64,000 bases of DNA from Lophium mytilinum (GCA_010093605.1 MU004184.1:1817897-1881896); one strand, 5' to 3'. Counted from the stretch's first letter, positions 1 to 11,143 are shown. The notes: generated by a model from the sequence alone, not told the origin. Numbers and translations are program-made.

Positions 1-2
1 GC

Positions 3-521
3 GGCGAGAGCAATTGGCCGTGTTGCTTTGCAGGCGATGCTAGCTCGCTGTCTAATAGTGCGGGATGCGGTGCTGCAGAGGTTGCGACTGAAGGCCGACA
101 TGATCAGATTAGCCCCGTGCTGTACCTGGACGTTGTCAATGCAGTTCAGGCAAAGGAAATTGAGCCCGTACGCGAAATTCTGGGGTTTGTGGAAAGGTCA
201 ATTGGCGGATGAAGCTCTCGACTTGTATGAGGCGGGACGGGTAGCGGGCACGGCGAGCGGTGCGGGATCGCAACCCTCGGTAAACTTCGGAAGAGTAAAT
301 CCTTACACCACCACAAAACCGAGCCAGCTGCTGAAAGTTTGGGTGGCCGGCGGGAGGATAGCGCTTTGCTCCAGGTATCCGAAGATTTGGATAAGAAACG
401 TGGTCTGGTACGTGGGCAGGTTGTCGAGTATTCTAACGGTTCTATCAAAATCATCTTCCCCGCACTCCGCAACTCTCCATCCTCAAGAGCTTCGGCATAC
501 GCCGACATATTTTACCTATAG
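3..521 (+). CDS. possible 3' end of an unidentified gene (partial)
   Basis: The third forward frame is open from the left edge to a stop at 210. It resumes after a possible 48-nt intron (197-244, GT...TAG, frame-preserving) and runs to a TAG at 519-521. The translation has an even, protein-like composition, ending in a segment with SSRASAYADIFYL. I recognise no domain. A 120-codon open frame on the opposite strand (146-508) overlaps it, so strand is uncertain. Treat it as a tentative C-terminal fragment of a gene that starts outside the window. Confidence 0.25.
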
Positions 522-934
522 CTTTCAAACGAGACCGAAGTCGGGTAGTCATGTGCCCGGAGAAAGGGGCCAGACGCAATCTAATAAGTTGTCTTTACCT
601 CTTAGGCCGAGCGGCTTTGAGCTTTTTGCTTCGAGTCTACCCTCGGCATAAAAAGGCTGCTGTCTGGTATTGTCCTTTTAACACGTTTCTTTCCTTTGTT
701 TTCAAACTTCTGGGCTTCCCAATCCTACAAAAGTTCAAGGAGTGGAGATGTCTTAGGTTGACTTTGGTTAGGAGTTCAGTCAGAATCTAAGAAGATAACA
801 TATACTCTGGTCTACTCTATGTCTACGCTCTAAAGTTTCCAATATCTCATCTCTCGAACCCTACTCTACTCTCTCGAAGCGTTCGAAGTCACTTTCTACT
901 AGAAGCCCCTGAGATCTGACCCAATATCCGCTTC

Positions 935-1792
935 CTACTGTTGAATTGGGAAGCCAACGCCAATCAAGAATGCAGGCTCCTCAATGTTGTGATGTTGATA
1001 GCTATATAGAGTCAGTAGGCATCGCTCACATTCCAGTCTAAACTCACCTCAACACACCCACAGCCCCTGGCTCCAACATCATCGAAAGCGGAAACTCCAT
1101 CGGATACTTCAACCACCTCTTCGTGAATGCCCTCAACAAATGCCCATGCGCCACAAGCACTACATCACAAGCCTTCTCCCCATGCATATTCGCGGCCTGA
1201 AAGCCATGGATGTCTTTGATCAGATCATCAAGCCTCTCTGTAACCTGCTGCGCAGATCTATGGAACTTGTCAGCACCCACTCATGAACCGTCCAAATCTG
1301 GATATCACTCACTCTCCCTCCTCACACCCGTCCCTCCAAATATCCCACCCGTTCCCATCTAATCCCCTACTCGTCCTCCCCTCCCTAATCTCGTGCGTCT
1401 TCAACCCCTCATACAGCCCGTAACCCCACTCTGCTAGTCTTTCCGTCTCGCTCACTTTCCCCTTTTGATCTAGCTGCTTGCCGTGCTCGCCGAATGCTAG
1501 CTCGAATGTTTTCTGGGCACGTCGTCTGGGACTGACGAAGATATGGGCAAGTTTTGAAGGGTCCACCAATTTGCCAGGACCTACGATCATGGCCCCTGAG
1601 GCAAGAACTTGGGCTTCGCCGTGCGGAGTGAGCTCCAGCTCGGTTGTGCCGGTGTAGCGGCCGTTTTTGGACCATTCGGTTTCGCCTGGGCAATACTTAG
1701 TCCCAGTAGTTTAGATGTGAGACTTCATTGAAATGTCTAATACCGTGTCTATAGAGGAAAACACGAGGGGTGCCAGCATCTTTGTCGGTCAT
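935..1792 (-). CDS. SHB17: sedoheptulose-1,7-bisphosphatase-like histidine phosphatase (SHB17 family)
   Basis: Four exons (1744-1792, 1313-1685, 1048-1257, 935-1001) give 232 aa. The first intron splits the catalytic RHGETEW motif after the His codon. Other family features are YTGTTELELTPHGE, SPRRRAQKT, WGYGLYEG, SRGLD, WDIWRDGCEEGES, VAHGHLLR and the C-terminal GAVGVLSYQHHNIEEPA. These match yeast Shb17 (riboneogenesis; sedoheptulose-bisphosphate hydrolysis in the cytosol) better than phosphoglycerate mutases. Catalytic His of RHG and the second His of AHGH are present. The last intron (1002-1047) is needed to reach the conserved SYxHHNIEEPAF tail; without it the protein would stop early. 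It is divergent from RPT4 with about 800 bp between them. Confidence 0.9.
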
Positions 1793-2589
1793 CCTGGTCG
1801 CTGGTTTTGAAGCTGTTGCTGAGGTTAGGGAAGGGCATTTAGATCAGACGAGAATATTTACGGCAGAAAAGAACAGAAAAATACCCTCGCTCTTGAAGTA
1901 ATAATGTGAGAAGTGTCTGACAATGGTTGCTCCAAAATTCTCACAACTCCTTCGTCACTTCTAGGGTTTGGGAAGATCTAGAATACAGTTGGCGAGAATA
2001 CTGAGCATGAGAGACACAGTCCGAGAAATGATTAGATATGATTGAGATACTGAGATCTCCCTTTGCGAGCTTAGAGGAGCTCAGGATTTGGAGATCTGCA
2101 GACTTGAACAACTCATACGATCTCGCACCGGTCTTCGGGATGCATTGGACCACGTGGGGGTGTTGAGTTTTTGCTATTCATCACCAATGAAACCGTACTC
2201 AGCCACGGTAGTGCGCTTAACTTTAGAAGCTAGAACGGAATTACCATATCTACAGGGATCTTTGTATTCTACTCAAGATTACAGAGAACTCGAAGGTGGT
2301 TTCACATTTTCACGTGACTCTCGGGGTCGCTCGAATGATTTTCCGAAGCGTGTCCGCGATCTATGTCAACGAAGCTCATCGGAGCTGTCACCACCTTGCC
2401 TCCACATAGTAGCTGCGACCCCAGTTCACCTATCTTCGCTCATCTTGGAACCTCTCCGTCCGCTAGGCCGACGCCCCCGAAACGCAACTTACAACTTCTG
2501 GATCTCCGACGTAGGCTTCCAGCCGCGTAACTGCTTCGTGAACCACCACCCTCCTCCAGCTACCACACCTACACCCACACCCAACCACG
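1793..2589. other. divergent intergenic region SHB17/RPT4
   Basis: No supported gene. Short open frames here lack homology I recognise. A perfect TCACGTGA palindrome lies at 2310-2317, 273 bp upstream of the RPT4 start. A pyrimidine-rich leader precedes the RPT4 ATG. Confidence 0.5.
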
Positions 2590-3949
2590 ATGAGCGGCAG
2601 CGATCCGGAGCGCGACCATGCGCTGGAGGAATACAAGGATAAGCTGATGGACTCTAGGGAGTGGGAGGCGAAGCTGAAGGCGCTACGGTTGGAGATCAAG
2701 GGACTACAACATGACTTCGATGTCTCGGAGGACAACATCAAGGCGCTGCAGAGTGTAGGGCAGATAATAGGTGAAGTGCTGAAGCAACTGGACGAGGAGA
2801 GATGTGGGTACTCCCGGAGGTACTGCGAGCAGGCAGACTAGCCCGCGTTGCGACTTCAAGACCAGCAGCTGACAGTTCCCCAGTCATTGTCAAAGCATCC
2901 TCAGGGCCTCGATATGTCGTCGGTTGCCGATCAAAAGTCGACAAAGCGAAGCTGAAGCAAGGAACTCGTGTCGCTCTCGATATGACGACTCTCACAATAA
3001 TGCGGATGTTGCCACGCGAGGTAGATCCGCTCGTCTACAACATGTCCTTGGAAGATCCCGGCCAGGTCAGCTTCGGTGGAATTGGTGGACTGAATGAGCA
3101 GATTCGAGAACTGCGGGAGGTCATCGAGCTACCACTCAAGAATCCCGAGCTGTTCTTGCGAGTTGGTATCAAGCCGCCGAAGGGTGTTTTGCTGTACGGT
3201 CCCCCTGGTACCGGAAAGACTCTTCTCGCGCGTGCTGTGGCTAGCAGCTTAGAGACCAATTTCTTGAAAGGTAAGTTCCCAGGTCGTCGAACTGTCTGAT
3301 CCAAGACTGACGGGTCACAGTTGTCTCCTCCGCCATCGTGGACAAATATATCGGAGAATCAGCGCGCCTAATTCGAGAGATGTTCGGGTATGCCAAGGAG
3401 CACGAACCATGCATTATCTTCATGGACGAAATCGACGCTATAGGTGGACGAAGATTCTCGGAAGGCACATCGGCAGATCGGGAGATCCAGCGGACGTTGA
3501 TGGAACTGCTCAATCAGCTAGACGGCTTCGACTACCTTGGGCAGACGAAGATCATTATGGCAACAAATCGACCGGATACCCTGGACCCCGCGCTTCTTCG
3601 AGCTGGACGGTTAGACCGAAAGATCGAAATTCCCCTGCCAAACGAGGTTGGGCGGCTGGAAATCATGAAGATCCACGCACAGGGTGTGCAGACGGAAGGC
3701 GAGATTGACTTTGAGAGCATTGTCAAGATGAGTGATCAATTCAACGGTGCTGATTTGAGGAACATCGTCACTGAAGCGTACGTTGACTCTTCCGAATTCT
3801 ATGTATAATCGCTAACCTAGACACACAGTGGCCTCTTCGCAATCAAAGACTACAGGGACGCCATCAACCAGGACGACTTCAACAAAGCCGTTCGCAAGAT
3901 GGCTGAATCTAAGAAGCTGGAGGGCAAGCTGGAGTACCAGAAATTGTGA
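2590..3949 (+). CDS. RPT4: 26S proteasome regulatory subunit Rpt4 (AAA ATPase)
   Basis: Four exons (2590-2803, 2884-3270, 3321-3777, 3829-3949). An N-terminal coiled coil (residues about 5-70) is followed by the OB-type segment ([16 protein letters not shown]) and the AAA module. Walker A is GPPGTGKT, Walker B IIFMDEID, and there are SRH residues [14 protein letters not shown] and the pore-loop segment VDKYIGES. The C terminus is the helical AAA lid ([16 protein letters not shown]) ending in a short tail, EYQKL. This is one of six ATPases of the base ring of the 19S particle, unfolding ubiquitylated substrates. The start is the first ATG of the coiled coil, with an [16 protein letters not shown] beginning. 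Introns are 80, 50 and 51 nt with clear CTGAC/CTAAC branch sites. Confidence 0.96.
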
Positions 3950-4147
3950 TGAGAGCATCGATCCCTTCGGTTCTACCCTAAACAAGTTCTTGAACATCAG
4001 CTCTGGCGTCTATGGCGCCCTCGGCACATAGATCATGTAGTATAGTAGCTAGCTAGATTCTGCATGACACTCAGCTCGTCAACTATTAGCAAGCAAGCAT
4101 CACGAGCATGTTTTCAACCATAGTCCTTTTTTGAACGTTGATCTCGT

Positions 4148-5119
4148 CTACGATGGACCATACACCAGACACTCCATCTCCACACCTTTTAGGCCCTCGA
4201 TCTCGAGTACATTCTGCCCCTGAAGGTCCCACCTCAACTCTAATTCCCCGAAGTAATTCACAGTCTCTGAAACCTTTTTGAATCCAACACTCTCGAACAG
4301 CCGTATACTCCGTGCATTCTCCCCATCGATCTTCACGCGAAGATACCTTAGATCTAGACCAGATCCTGTACCCTTACCACCTTCCGTGCCATGACCCTTG
4401 CTATACTCACCAACGATAGCAGGAATATTCGACACGATATACGCCAAGAACGCAAGCAGGACCGCTTTCCCATACCCACTCCCCTGCAGCTCTTTCCGCG
4501 CTATCATGATCTCGATTTCGCCGATGATGCTGCGTTCCTTGACCGCATCCTCCTCTTTTAGGGATTCTTCTGCGTCGTCGTCCTCGTCGTCGTCGGCTTC
4601 GCAGAGGAAGAGGTTCACATCGCCGAGCATGCGGTCTGGGGCGTCGTGTTCGGTCGGCGTCACTACTTGGGGTCTGAGAGTCGGGGCAGTGCAGACTATG
4701 AAAGTGAGTTTGTCGTGGTCCAGGCGCCAGCTGCGCTGCATAGCGTATTCTTCGGAGAGCGTGAGGGGTTCGGAGGCGGTGGCTTTTTGTAGGGCCTGGC
4801 GTGGATGTGTGAGTGGAAGGATGGGGGTTGGAGAATGGAGATTGATTGAATTGAAATTGATGTGAATGATGAATTGGACCTTTTAACTTTGTTTACATGC
4901 TTGATGGAAGGTGTTTGAAGAGACTTGAAGTGGGACCTAATGGTATAGTGAAGGTGTGAAGCCTTACCTCATCTTGCATCCATTCGTGATATGTTGGTAC
5001 GTGATGCTCTGAGTATGGCACCAGAAGGACTTTAAGTGTGAGGATCGCTGGTCCTGAGAATTAAACTTGAAATCTCGGAAACACTTAGGGTTCAAACCTG
5101 TCTTCTCGTTCAACAGCAT
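4148..5119 (-). CDS. NAT9: N-acetyltransferase 9-like protein (GNAT)
   Basis: Three exons (5098-5119, 4968-5053, 4148-4795) give 251 aa. Exon 1 encodes only MLLNEKT. The joined N terminus reads through KVLLVPYSEHHVPTYHEWMQ and then LQKATASEPLTLSEEYAMQ, the characteristic start of NAT9 proteins. The acetyl-CoA loop is ELQGSGYGK, followed by ARSIRLFESVGF, the usual GNAT C-terminal motif. An acidic loop (EADDDEDDDAEES) is inserted in the centre. The second intron is long (172 nt). NAT9 homologues act in the cytosol and have been linked to microtubule stability; the substrate cannot be read from sequence. It is convergent with RPT4 (198 bp) and divergent from the dehydrogenase at 5324. Confidence 0.88.
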
Positions 5120-5323
5120 CTTTCTTGAGCAGCTCTAATTTCCTCTGGTGTTGTTGTAGATGCGATCGATCATCGTGCCTAGTAAAACCTGGGAGCGCTA
5201 GGGTGTCATTTCGGAAGCGAGATTACTTCGTATTCTGGGACTCCATCTCAACATCATCCGTTTTGCTTCCACCAGCCCTTTCACGATGAACGAGTTCGAT
5301 TCTTCTAGCAATCAGCAGCAGCA

Positions 5324-6601
5324 ATGGAAAAAGTGCTAGTCACGGGCGGGACCGGTTTCCTGGGCTCAGCAATCGTCAAAGCACTCCTAGAGACGAAGAA
5401 ATACAATGTCACGGCCCTAGACATCAACCCGCCGTCATTAGGCACAGCATCGTACCCAGATGTCAATTATGTCCGCGCCAGCGTGTTAGATATTGAAAGC
5501 ATCCAGAAAGCAATTGAAACTGCTGAACCAGCTGTTGTGATCCATACCGTCGGGGTTTACCACACTGATGGCAGAAGATACAACCAGGCAGGCCGAGAAG
5601 AGCTGTTTGGGATCAACGTCACTGGTACGAAGAATGTGCTGGAAGCTGCAAGAGAGTTTGGAGTCAAAAGTTTCGTCTATACGTCGTCTTGGGCGGTTGT
5701 GATGGACGATTTGGAATTTGATCATCCGAATATGGATGAGGATTCACCGGTCGGACATGCGAGTTTGCTGTATGGACAGTCGAAGGCAAGTATACTTCTC
5801 TTTAAATCGAAATTCGAGTCAAGTTTGCTTTTTCCTTGAAAGTCTCATATAGATGAGACTTCCCTATTCCTGGATGTTTGCATCATCACGGAATCGGAAC
5901 CTTGTTCAATTCCTTTTTCTAGCTTATTCGCCTTCTTCTCTAGAGTTCTTCAACTGACACCAAAAAGACTGCGGCCGAAAACATCGTACTCGGTGCCAAT
6001 ACGTCCCAATTCCGCACCTGTGCCCTTCGCCCCTCCGTCATAATAGGCCCTGGCGACCCTGCAACCATTCCCATCCTCCACGCATGCATCCGAAAAGGGG
6101 AAACCCCATTCATCATCGGAAGCGGCCATAACCTCACCGACTTCGTCTACGTTTCCAACATCGCCGACGCTCACATCCTCGCCGTTTCAAACCTTCTCAC
6201 TACAGGCTCTGCCGCTGGCGAGGCATTTTTCATTACGAATGGCGAGCCGATATCTATGAGAGACTTCTGTCTCGCGGTTTGGGTAGAATTCGGACATGTG
6301 CCGTGGTTTGAGATTAGGATTCCAGAGTCGCTGGCGTGGGGATTGGGATGGGCGGCGGAGTGCGTCACGTGGTTTACTGAGCAGCCGGCGACGTTGAGTA
6401 GAGGGGCTGTGAAGGACGCGTGTCTGTCGAGGTATGCAAATATCGACAAGGCCAGGCGGGTGTTGGGATACGAGCCTAGGGTGGGATTGGCCGAGGGGAC
6501 AAAGTTGGCGTGCCAGGTATTCATTCTTCTCTACCCTACTACGACAGTTCTGACACGTACGATTGAAGGAGTATAAAAATCGAATATCGCACAAGCGATG
6601 A
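5324..6601 (+). CDS. 3-beta-HSD / NAD-dependent epimerase family dehydrogenase
   Basis: Three exons (5324-5785, 5968-6516, 6569-6601) give 347 aa. The N-terminal Rossmann motif is TGGTGFLG (residues 7-14). The catalytic pair YxxxK is YGQSK (Y150, K154), and RPSVIIGPGDP and DFVYVSNIADAH are typical of extended SDRs of the 3-beta-HSD/Erg26-like group. The first intron (182 nt) begins with GC rather than GT (GCAAGT), directly after the catalytic Lys codon. The GC-AG reading keeps the frame exactly (SK then TAAENIVL). The last exon adds only about ten residues rich in Arg and Lys. The substrate is unknown: sterol, lipid or secondary metabolite are all possible. Confidence 0.85.
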
Positions 6602-7246
6602 TGACCATACTACGGGCATCTAGTGTTCGCTTCTCTCAATTCACCATCGCACTTCACTCCCGGTACCTACATGCCATGTGGTCTCAATGCAGTGCGCGGC
6701 AATCCCAAGCCAGCCAACGTGGCGATGGCCCTGATGGCCATAGGTGAGGGGAGGCTGATGAGCGGATCGAGTATCGGTGACGATGTCGCATCTAGCCCCG
6801 GCGCGCTAGTGAAGTGGTGAACGACAGGCGAAGGTGAGATGGCATCGGTGGAATGATCATAACCAGCCGAGGTGCCTCACTTACGCAATTCCTCATAGTG
6901 ACCTTTTTGACATGTGACACCCTGAATCAGGGTATATAATTGAGTTTATTTTGGCTCACTCCAACTAACCAATAGTCCACCTGGTTCTCCTCCCCCTCCG
7001 AGTTGACTACAGAACCGACGAGCCGGCCGACGCATTCGACAGCTCGAGGTCCTGGGTTCGAATCCAGCCTCGAGAACTAGCCTTACGGCACTTGCAATAA
7101 GCTAACCTACGGGCGTGAGCGAGTGACTTGGCTACGGAGATAAACCTGGAGAACGGGTTTTCTACGCCTTCCATCGGGGAAGGTGGCTTTTTGCTCTTTC
7201 AATCTTTTTTAGTCTATCTATCGGATAGTAGAGTGCGGTGCTTATG
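6602..7246. other. intergenic; tRNA-like B-box segment
   Basis: No gene is supported. At about 7020-7080 there is a perfect Pol III B-box consensus (GGTTCGAATCC at 7056-7066) inside an inverted CTCGAG...CTCGAG hairpin. It is followed 120 nt later by T-rich DNA (7188-7210). The arms do not fold into a canonical tRNA: the T stem is only 4 bp and there is no anticodon arm. It may be the head of a tRNA-derived SINE or a tRNA relic. Confidence 0.25.
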
Positions 7247-7522
7247 CTATCCCTTTTTTAATACTATTTGCGGCCAGTAGCTCGTCACGTTAATAGTAAA
7301 CTTCAGTTTCAATGCTGGAGTCTCTCGCACACCGATGGCCTTCATCATCACAATCCCTGGCTCAACGAACTTATAGAACTGCCTCACCCCCAATGTTAAA
7401 CGCTTTCCCAATTTCCCTCGATTCGTCATCCCGATCACCCAATGTTGAGGTTGCCATGCCGTCGCTGGGTCGTTAATTTGATCCAGGACACTCCTAGAAC
7501 CGCAGTTCCATGTAATATACAT
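7247..7522 (-). CDS. hypothetical small protein or fragment
   Basis: A 91-codon frame with protein-like composition (TAWQPQHWVIGM, GVRQFYKFVEPG, LKFTINVTSYWPQIV) and no recognised domain. It may be the last exon of a larger gene, since a plausible acceptor lies just upstream. A 17-bp stretch within it recurs exactly at 10404-10420 in the decayed repeat region, so it may be a fragment of something repeated. Confidence 0.25.
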   Translation of the reverse strand: MYITWNCGSRSVLDQINDPATAWQPQHWVIGMTNRGKLGKRLTLGVRQFYKFVEPGIVMMKAIGVRETPALKLKFTINVTSYWPQIVLKKG

Positions 7523-8284
7523 ATACCTCGAATTTGCTTTCCTGAGATGAGGAGACTACAAGCTCGCCATGACGAATATTGTTGCGCTCTGACTTCTTTT
7601 TATAAAAGATTCAGCAGCGCCAAGAAATATGTCACGTGCGCATCAGCTGATGATGTCCAGTGGAATGGTCCGGAGTCGGCGACACTATGAGGTCTAGACC
7701 GTTGATAGGCCGACTGAGCCTGCTCTGCATCGTGAAGCGGGAGATTGTGGGGCATACATACATGCGAGTCTGATGCTAGAAAAAGAGCAATGGGCGTGAT
7801 AGCTAGTAATGGATGAAGCAACATCCCCGTCCTTAGGGGTAAAAATTGGGGAAGCAAGTGTAGTAGACGATAGAAGCAAACCTTAGGTGACTAGAAATAA
7901 ATGTGTCGAGGTGAGCTTAGCTATTTGAAATCATTTACGTAGTCTTCTCACTCCTGGAGAGTCCGTATGCTATTGGCAAGGTTGATGGCATCCAGAAGAC
8001 CTTCTACCATAAATCTTTCCAGATCCTTCATTCCTGTGTCTTAAAGAAGCTTGATATGCGCTGGGGGGTTGCCAGACGTGAGAGAATTCAAAAACACTAG
8101 AGGGTATTACATCGAATTTGCTACCCAAAACGCCCCATGCCACGTCCACTCAATCCATTCATGCATCATGCGCTCGCGCCTCACCAGCCCAACATAATTA
8201 TAGAGGCCCTCCCTCCGCCTCCTGTAATGAATATACATCCCACTCACGCGCCTATCCCGAGACGCCCGAAACCCCCAAGCACAC
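7523..8284. other. intergenic, no gene seen
   Basis: No supported coding region. Several short open frames occur on both strands without domain features. The right part holds the 3' side of the Shr3-like gene. Confidence 0.4.
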
Positions 8285-8965
8285 CTACTGCTTCTTCTTG
8301 CCCGCGGTCTTCTTCTCCTTATCCGCCTTATTCATTGCCTCAATCTCCGCATCCTCTTTGCGCTGCGCATACCACTGCCCCGCCTGAAGCACCAACACAC
8401 CGACCATCACAAGCGCGAGGATAGTGTTGCTCGCCGCAAACACCCTCAACGTATCCTCGCGCGAGATGTAATCGCCCGCCTCCGCCGCAGCATCAACCAC
8501 CGGCGTCTCGCTTTCAATGAGCTCCAAATTTCCGTAGATGCCCGCGCTGATGACCTTGAGCCCCTTGACAACGTTGGTGATATAGACGGTGATGCCGGAC
8601 ATGTAGAGCACGAGGGCAGCGCCGTCGAAGAGCATGTTGGCTTCCGAGGGCTTGTAGAGCTTGGTGAGGAAGCCGAGGATGCCGACGGCGATAGATATGT
8701 GCAGGATGCGCGAGATGATCGGCGGCGAGTTGTAGAGGAAGCGGAGGTGTTCTTCGAGGATCAGGTAGTAGGGTTCGCGGTCATCTGGGGTCGCCCAGAG
8801 GACATTGTAGTCGTAGGGGAAGTTGGAGAAGAGAATGCCAAGGAAGAAACATGTTGCTGTGTTTGCGCGACGGGTTAGTCGTGGTGTTTAGAGATGGGGT
8901 GAGGTGGGTGAGGAGCACGTACGCCCGATGATGAGGAATGTCGCGAAGGAATTCGGTGCGGGCAT
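8285..8965 (-). CDS. SHR3: Shr3-like ER membrane chaperone of amino-acid permeases
   Basis: Two exons (8923-8965, 8285-8856) give 204 aa. The N-terminal segment (FATFLIIGPTCFFLGILF) runs into the family signature NFPYDYNVLW. Further hydrophobic segments follow (ILHISIAVGILGFL, AALVLYMSGITVYI, NTILALVMVGVLVLQ), giving four transmembrane helices. A lysine-rich cytosolic tail (KADKEKKTAGKKKQ) fits an ER-retained protein. Shr3 prevents aggregation of amino-acid permeases in the ER and helps them into COPII vesicles. The start is MPAPNSFATF, just before a 66-nt intron. Confidence 0.88.
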
Positions 8966-9559
8966 GATTGCGGTTGCTGGATTTGATCTCAAGAAAGTCC
9001 TGGTGTTTAGAGAGACGGAGAGAGATCAGCAAGGGTTTTGAGTGTATGATAAACGTTGCAGAAGAAGGGTAGAGAAGAATGGAAGCTTATCGGCCCTGGC
9101 TGCTAAGCGTGGTGGAGGCAAGCGTAGATTGCATGAGGAAGGTGGAGGAGCTGTGGGTCAGCCTCGTCGCGCATGCCGAGTGCTCAACCCTTCTCTACTG
9201 CGCGCCATTAATCTTAAAGCTTTCTAGAATTCACAATTTGTGTTGGAGGCTGAAGTGGCGCCCGTTTCCTGCCTAGATGAGGTGAATTGGGTATGCCTCA
9301 TCTACGGTTCCAGTGATGTTCGAAAGCCTCACCCGATTCGAGAACTGCAATTGAACTTTAGAATGCAAAACCAAGTGAAACAAGGTAACATTTTATTCGA
9401 ACCAGTTCACTCTACACTGAAACTATATAGCATTTCGCCATCGCGAAAGTTCGTGGGACAATGCCATGGAGCGTCTCTATCTCAAGAGATTTGCTACTCG
9501 GGTTGCTCTGAAGCATTCTCGGAAATCTGAATGTTAAAGAAGCTCTTCACCTTGAGCTA
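8966..9559. other. intergenic, no gene seen
   Basis: Upstream flank of the Shr3-like gene. Open frames here (for example 9240-9530) have no features I can support. Confidence 0.4.
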
Positions 9560-9612
9560 CATGGACTCTCAGTGAAGCACTTCAATCGGTGGCAGACAGC
9601 TGTGTATTCTAC
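9560..9612 (+). repeat. diverged repeat, copy a
   Basis: This stretch shares a pattern around GAAGCACTTCAA...GTGGCAGACA...GTGTATTCTACAC with 11093-11143 and 11716-11768. Matches are interrupted and many changes are transitions. Probably a relic of a dispersed element. Confidence 0.4.
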
Positions 9613-9696
9613 ACGAAACAGAGTGCTTGACGCGTGTGCCACATCTCACGCACAGTGTGAATAAATAAGGTAGCACTCTGTTCCAGACGAGCAAGT

Positions 9697-9842
9697 GCGC
9701 GTGTATGCCACTGTTTGGGGCGCTTCAATGCATTTTAGGGCATTTAACAAGATACAAGCTCTTCATTATGGAGTCTTTGCAAGCGCGTTGAACCACTTCA
9801 AGCAAGCTAGCTTAATAGCTCTCCGGGCCACCTCAGATGATA
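9697..9842 (+). repeat. diverged repeat ending in GCCACCTCAGATGAT
   Basis: The right end (9826-9842) matches the termini of the small inverted-repeat units at 10605-10693 and 10811-10901. The left part, around GCTTCAATGCATTTT and CCACTTCAAGCA, resembles 11020-11115. Overlapping open frames (9695-10324) run through it and are not considered a gene. Confidence 0.4.
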
Positions 9843-10604
9843 CCAGAAGAGACTGCCTTTCTTCAACCAACCCACAGTTTCTTTCATCTATCAGTAATCT
9901 CCCTCCTCGCCAGATATTCTCTATGACTAGAATAGCAAGAAGCGGAAGGCGAAAGGCACACCCTCGTCGTCATCATCCAAGCAGAGCGTGCTCAAGAGCG
10001 GACCACCGATTCATCTCCGCCACATCCCATGCCAGGAACGTGTCCTTAGCCTGTGAGGAAGCAGCAAACCTTGAAGATGGTAGTGATGCTGAAAAGGACG
10101 CCATAAAGACAATGGAGGAGATTTATGTAAAGCTTGCCAACGACCTTGAGGACCTCACGATCACAATCACCACTCCCAGTGTCATCCCCCGAGTTTCGCA
10201 AGGCATACAAGATGGAACCCTTGTGTGCTCAAGTCGAGAGCGCCCAGCGGAAGAACGAGCCCCTCATCTTGGGCTTCACGACTGCTTTCAAGTCCGCACC
10301 GCAGACCCTCAGCCTGGCGAGTAGCCCTGGTCTTCACCGACAAGAGCAATAGATGCCGGCCAAGTACTCGATCTTAGGTCCAGAACAGGAAGGTAATACC
10401 TTGTAGAACCGCAGTTCCATTATTCACTGGCTTATCACAATCATGCTTTGGTAAATCTATACCTGCAAAGGACTTTACCAGCCTCTCTCCGCCGCAGATG
10501 CCAAAGACGGAGTGCAAGATAGTAACTTGAACGCGGAAAAACAGAGAAAGCATGGAGATTGGCAAGTAGGGAAACGTAAGCAATTGCTTGTGTATACCTG
10601 CCTA

Positions 10605-10693
10605 GCGCCGTCTGAGGTAATCTGAGTTATCCCAATAATCGTGAAGCCATGCTTTTGGCGAGTCTTAAAGCTCTATAAGCCGCCTCAGACGAT
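10605..10693 (+). repeat. short inverted-repeat element, copy A
   Basis: A unit of about 89 bp bounded by CCGTCTGAGGT at the left and CGCCTCAGACG at the right. It aligns with copy B at 10811-10901 through AAGCCATGCTT, TGGC, AAAGCTCT and AAGCC. In that conserved right half, the differences I can align are almost all C/T or G/A. The flanks just upstream also match (GTATACCTGC versus GTACACCTGC). Confidence 0.6.
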
Positions 10694-10810
10694 ATCAAGG
10701 TAACCTAACACTTTACCTTCAACGGAGCTACGAATGCGTGCGAAGTTCAGTTCTGAATATTTCCTGTTATTCTCAGGCGTACACCTGCGCGCATTTTCTA
10801 CATTAGCCTA

Positions 10811-10901
10811 GCACCGTCTGAGGTCCTCCAGCAGATCGTGAAAGATCATAAAGCCATGCTTCTGGCAAGCCTGAAAGCTCTCCAAGCCACCTCAGACGGT
10901 G
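10811..10901 (+). repeat. short inverted-repeat element, copy B
   Basis: A unit of about 91 bp with terminal CACCGTCTGAGG and its complement CCTCAGACGGTG. It is homologous to copy A some 205 bp to the left. Small, non-coding and with terminal inverted repeats, it resembles a MITE-like unit or the end of a larger dead transposon. No target duplication is clear. Confidence 0.6.
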
Positions 10902-11092
10902 TTAAACTGCTTAATTATAGCACTTTTTCTTCCGCTCCTGCCCCCCACCCGCCACGCTAGGCATAAAAAGGTAGCACGTTTAGCAAGCATTTTGCCTTAT
11001 ATGTTCCATATCTCTCTGCCGCTGCTTATGGTGCTTCAACACATTTTCAAGAGTATAGATAAGATAGAAGATACTAGCTTTAGGCTATATAA

Positions 11093-11143
11093 AAACTTGT
11101 TAAAGCACTTCAAGCAGTAGCAGGCAAGTATACACACAACCGC
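11093..11143 (+). repeat. diverged repeat, copy b
   Basis: Related to 9560-9612 and 11716-11768 through AAAGCACTTCAAGCAGTAGC and GTATACAC. No coding potential. Confidence 0.4.

Noticed and set aside
1941-2153. A 70-codon minus-strand ORF upstream of SHB17
   Set aside because: No features; lies in the divergent promoter region.
6982-7076. A tRNA gene
   Set aside because: GGTTCTC and GAGAACT could pair as an acceptor stem, but the T arm is misplaced, no D or anticodon arm forms, and the A-box is missing.
9695-10324. A 209-codon protein gene
   Set aside because: It runs through repeat sequence shared with 11.0 kb and the inverted-repeat termini, and has no domain or plausible splice context.
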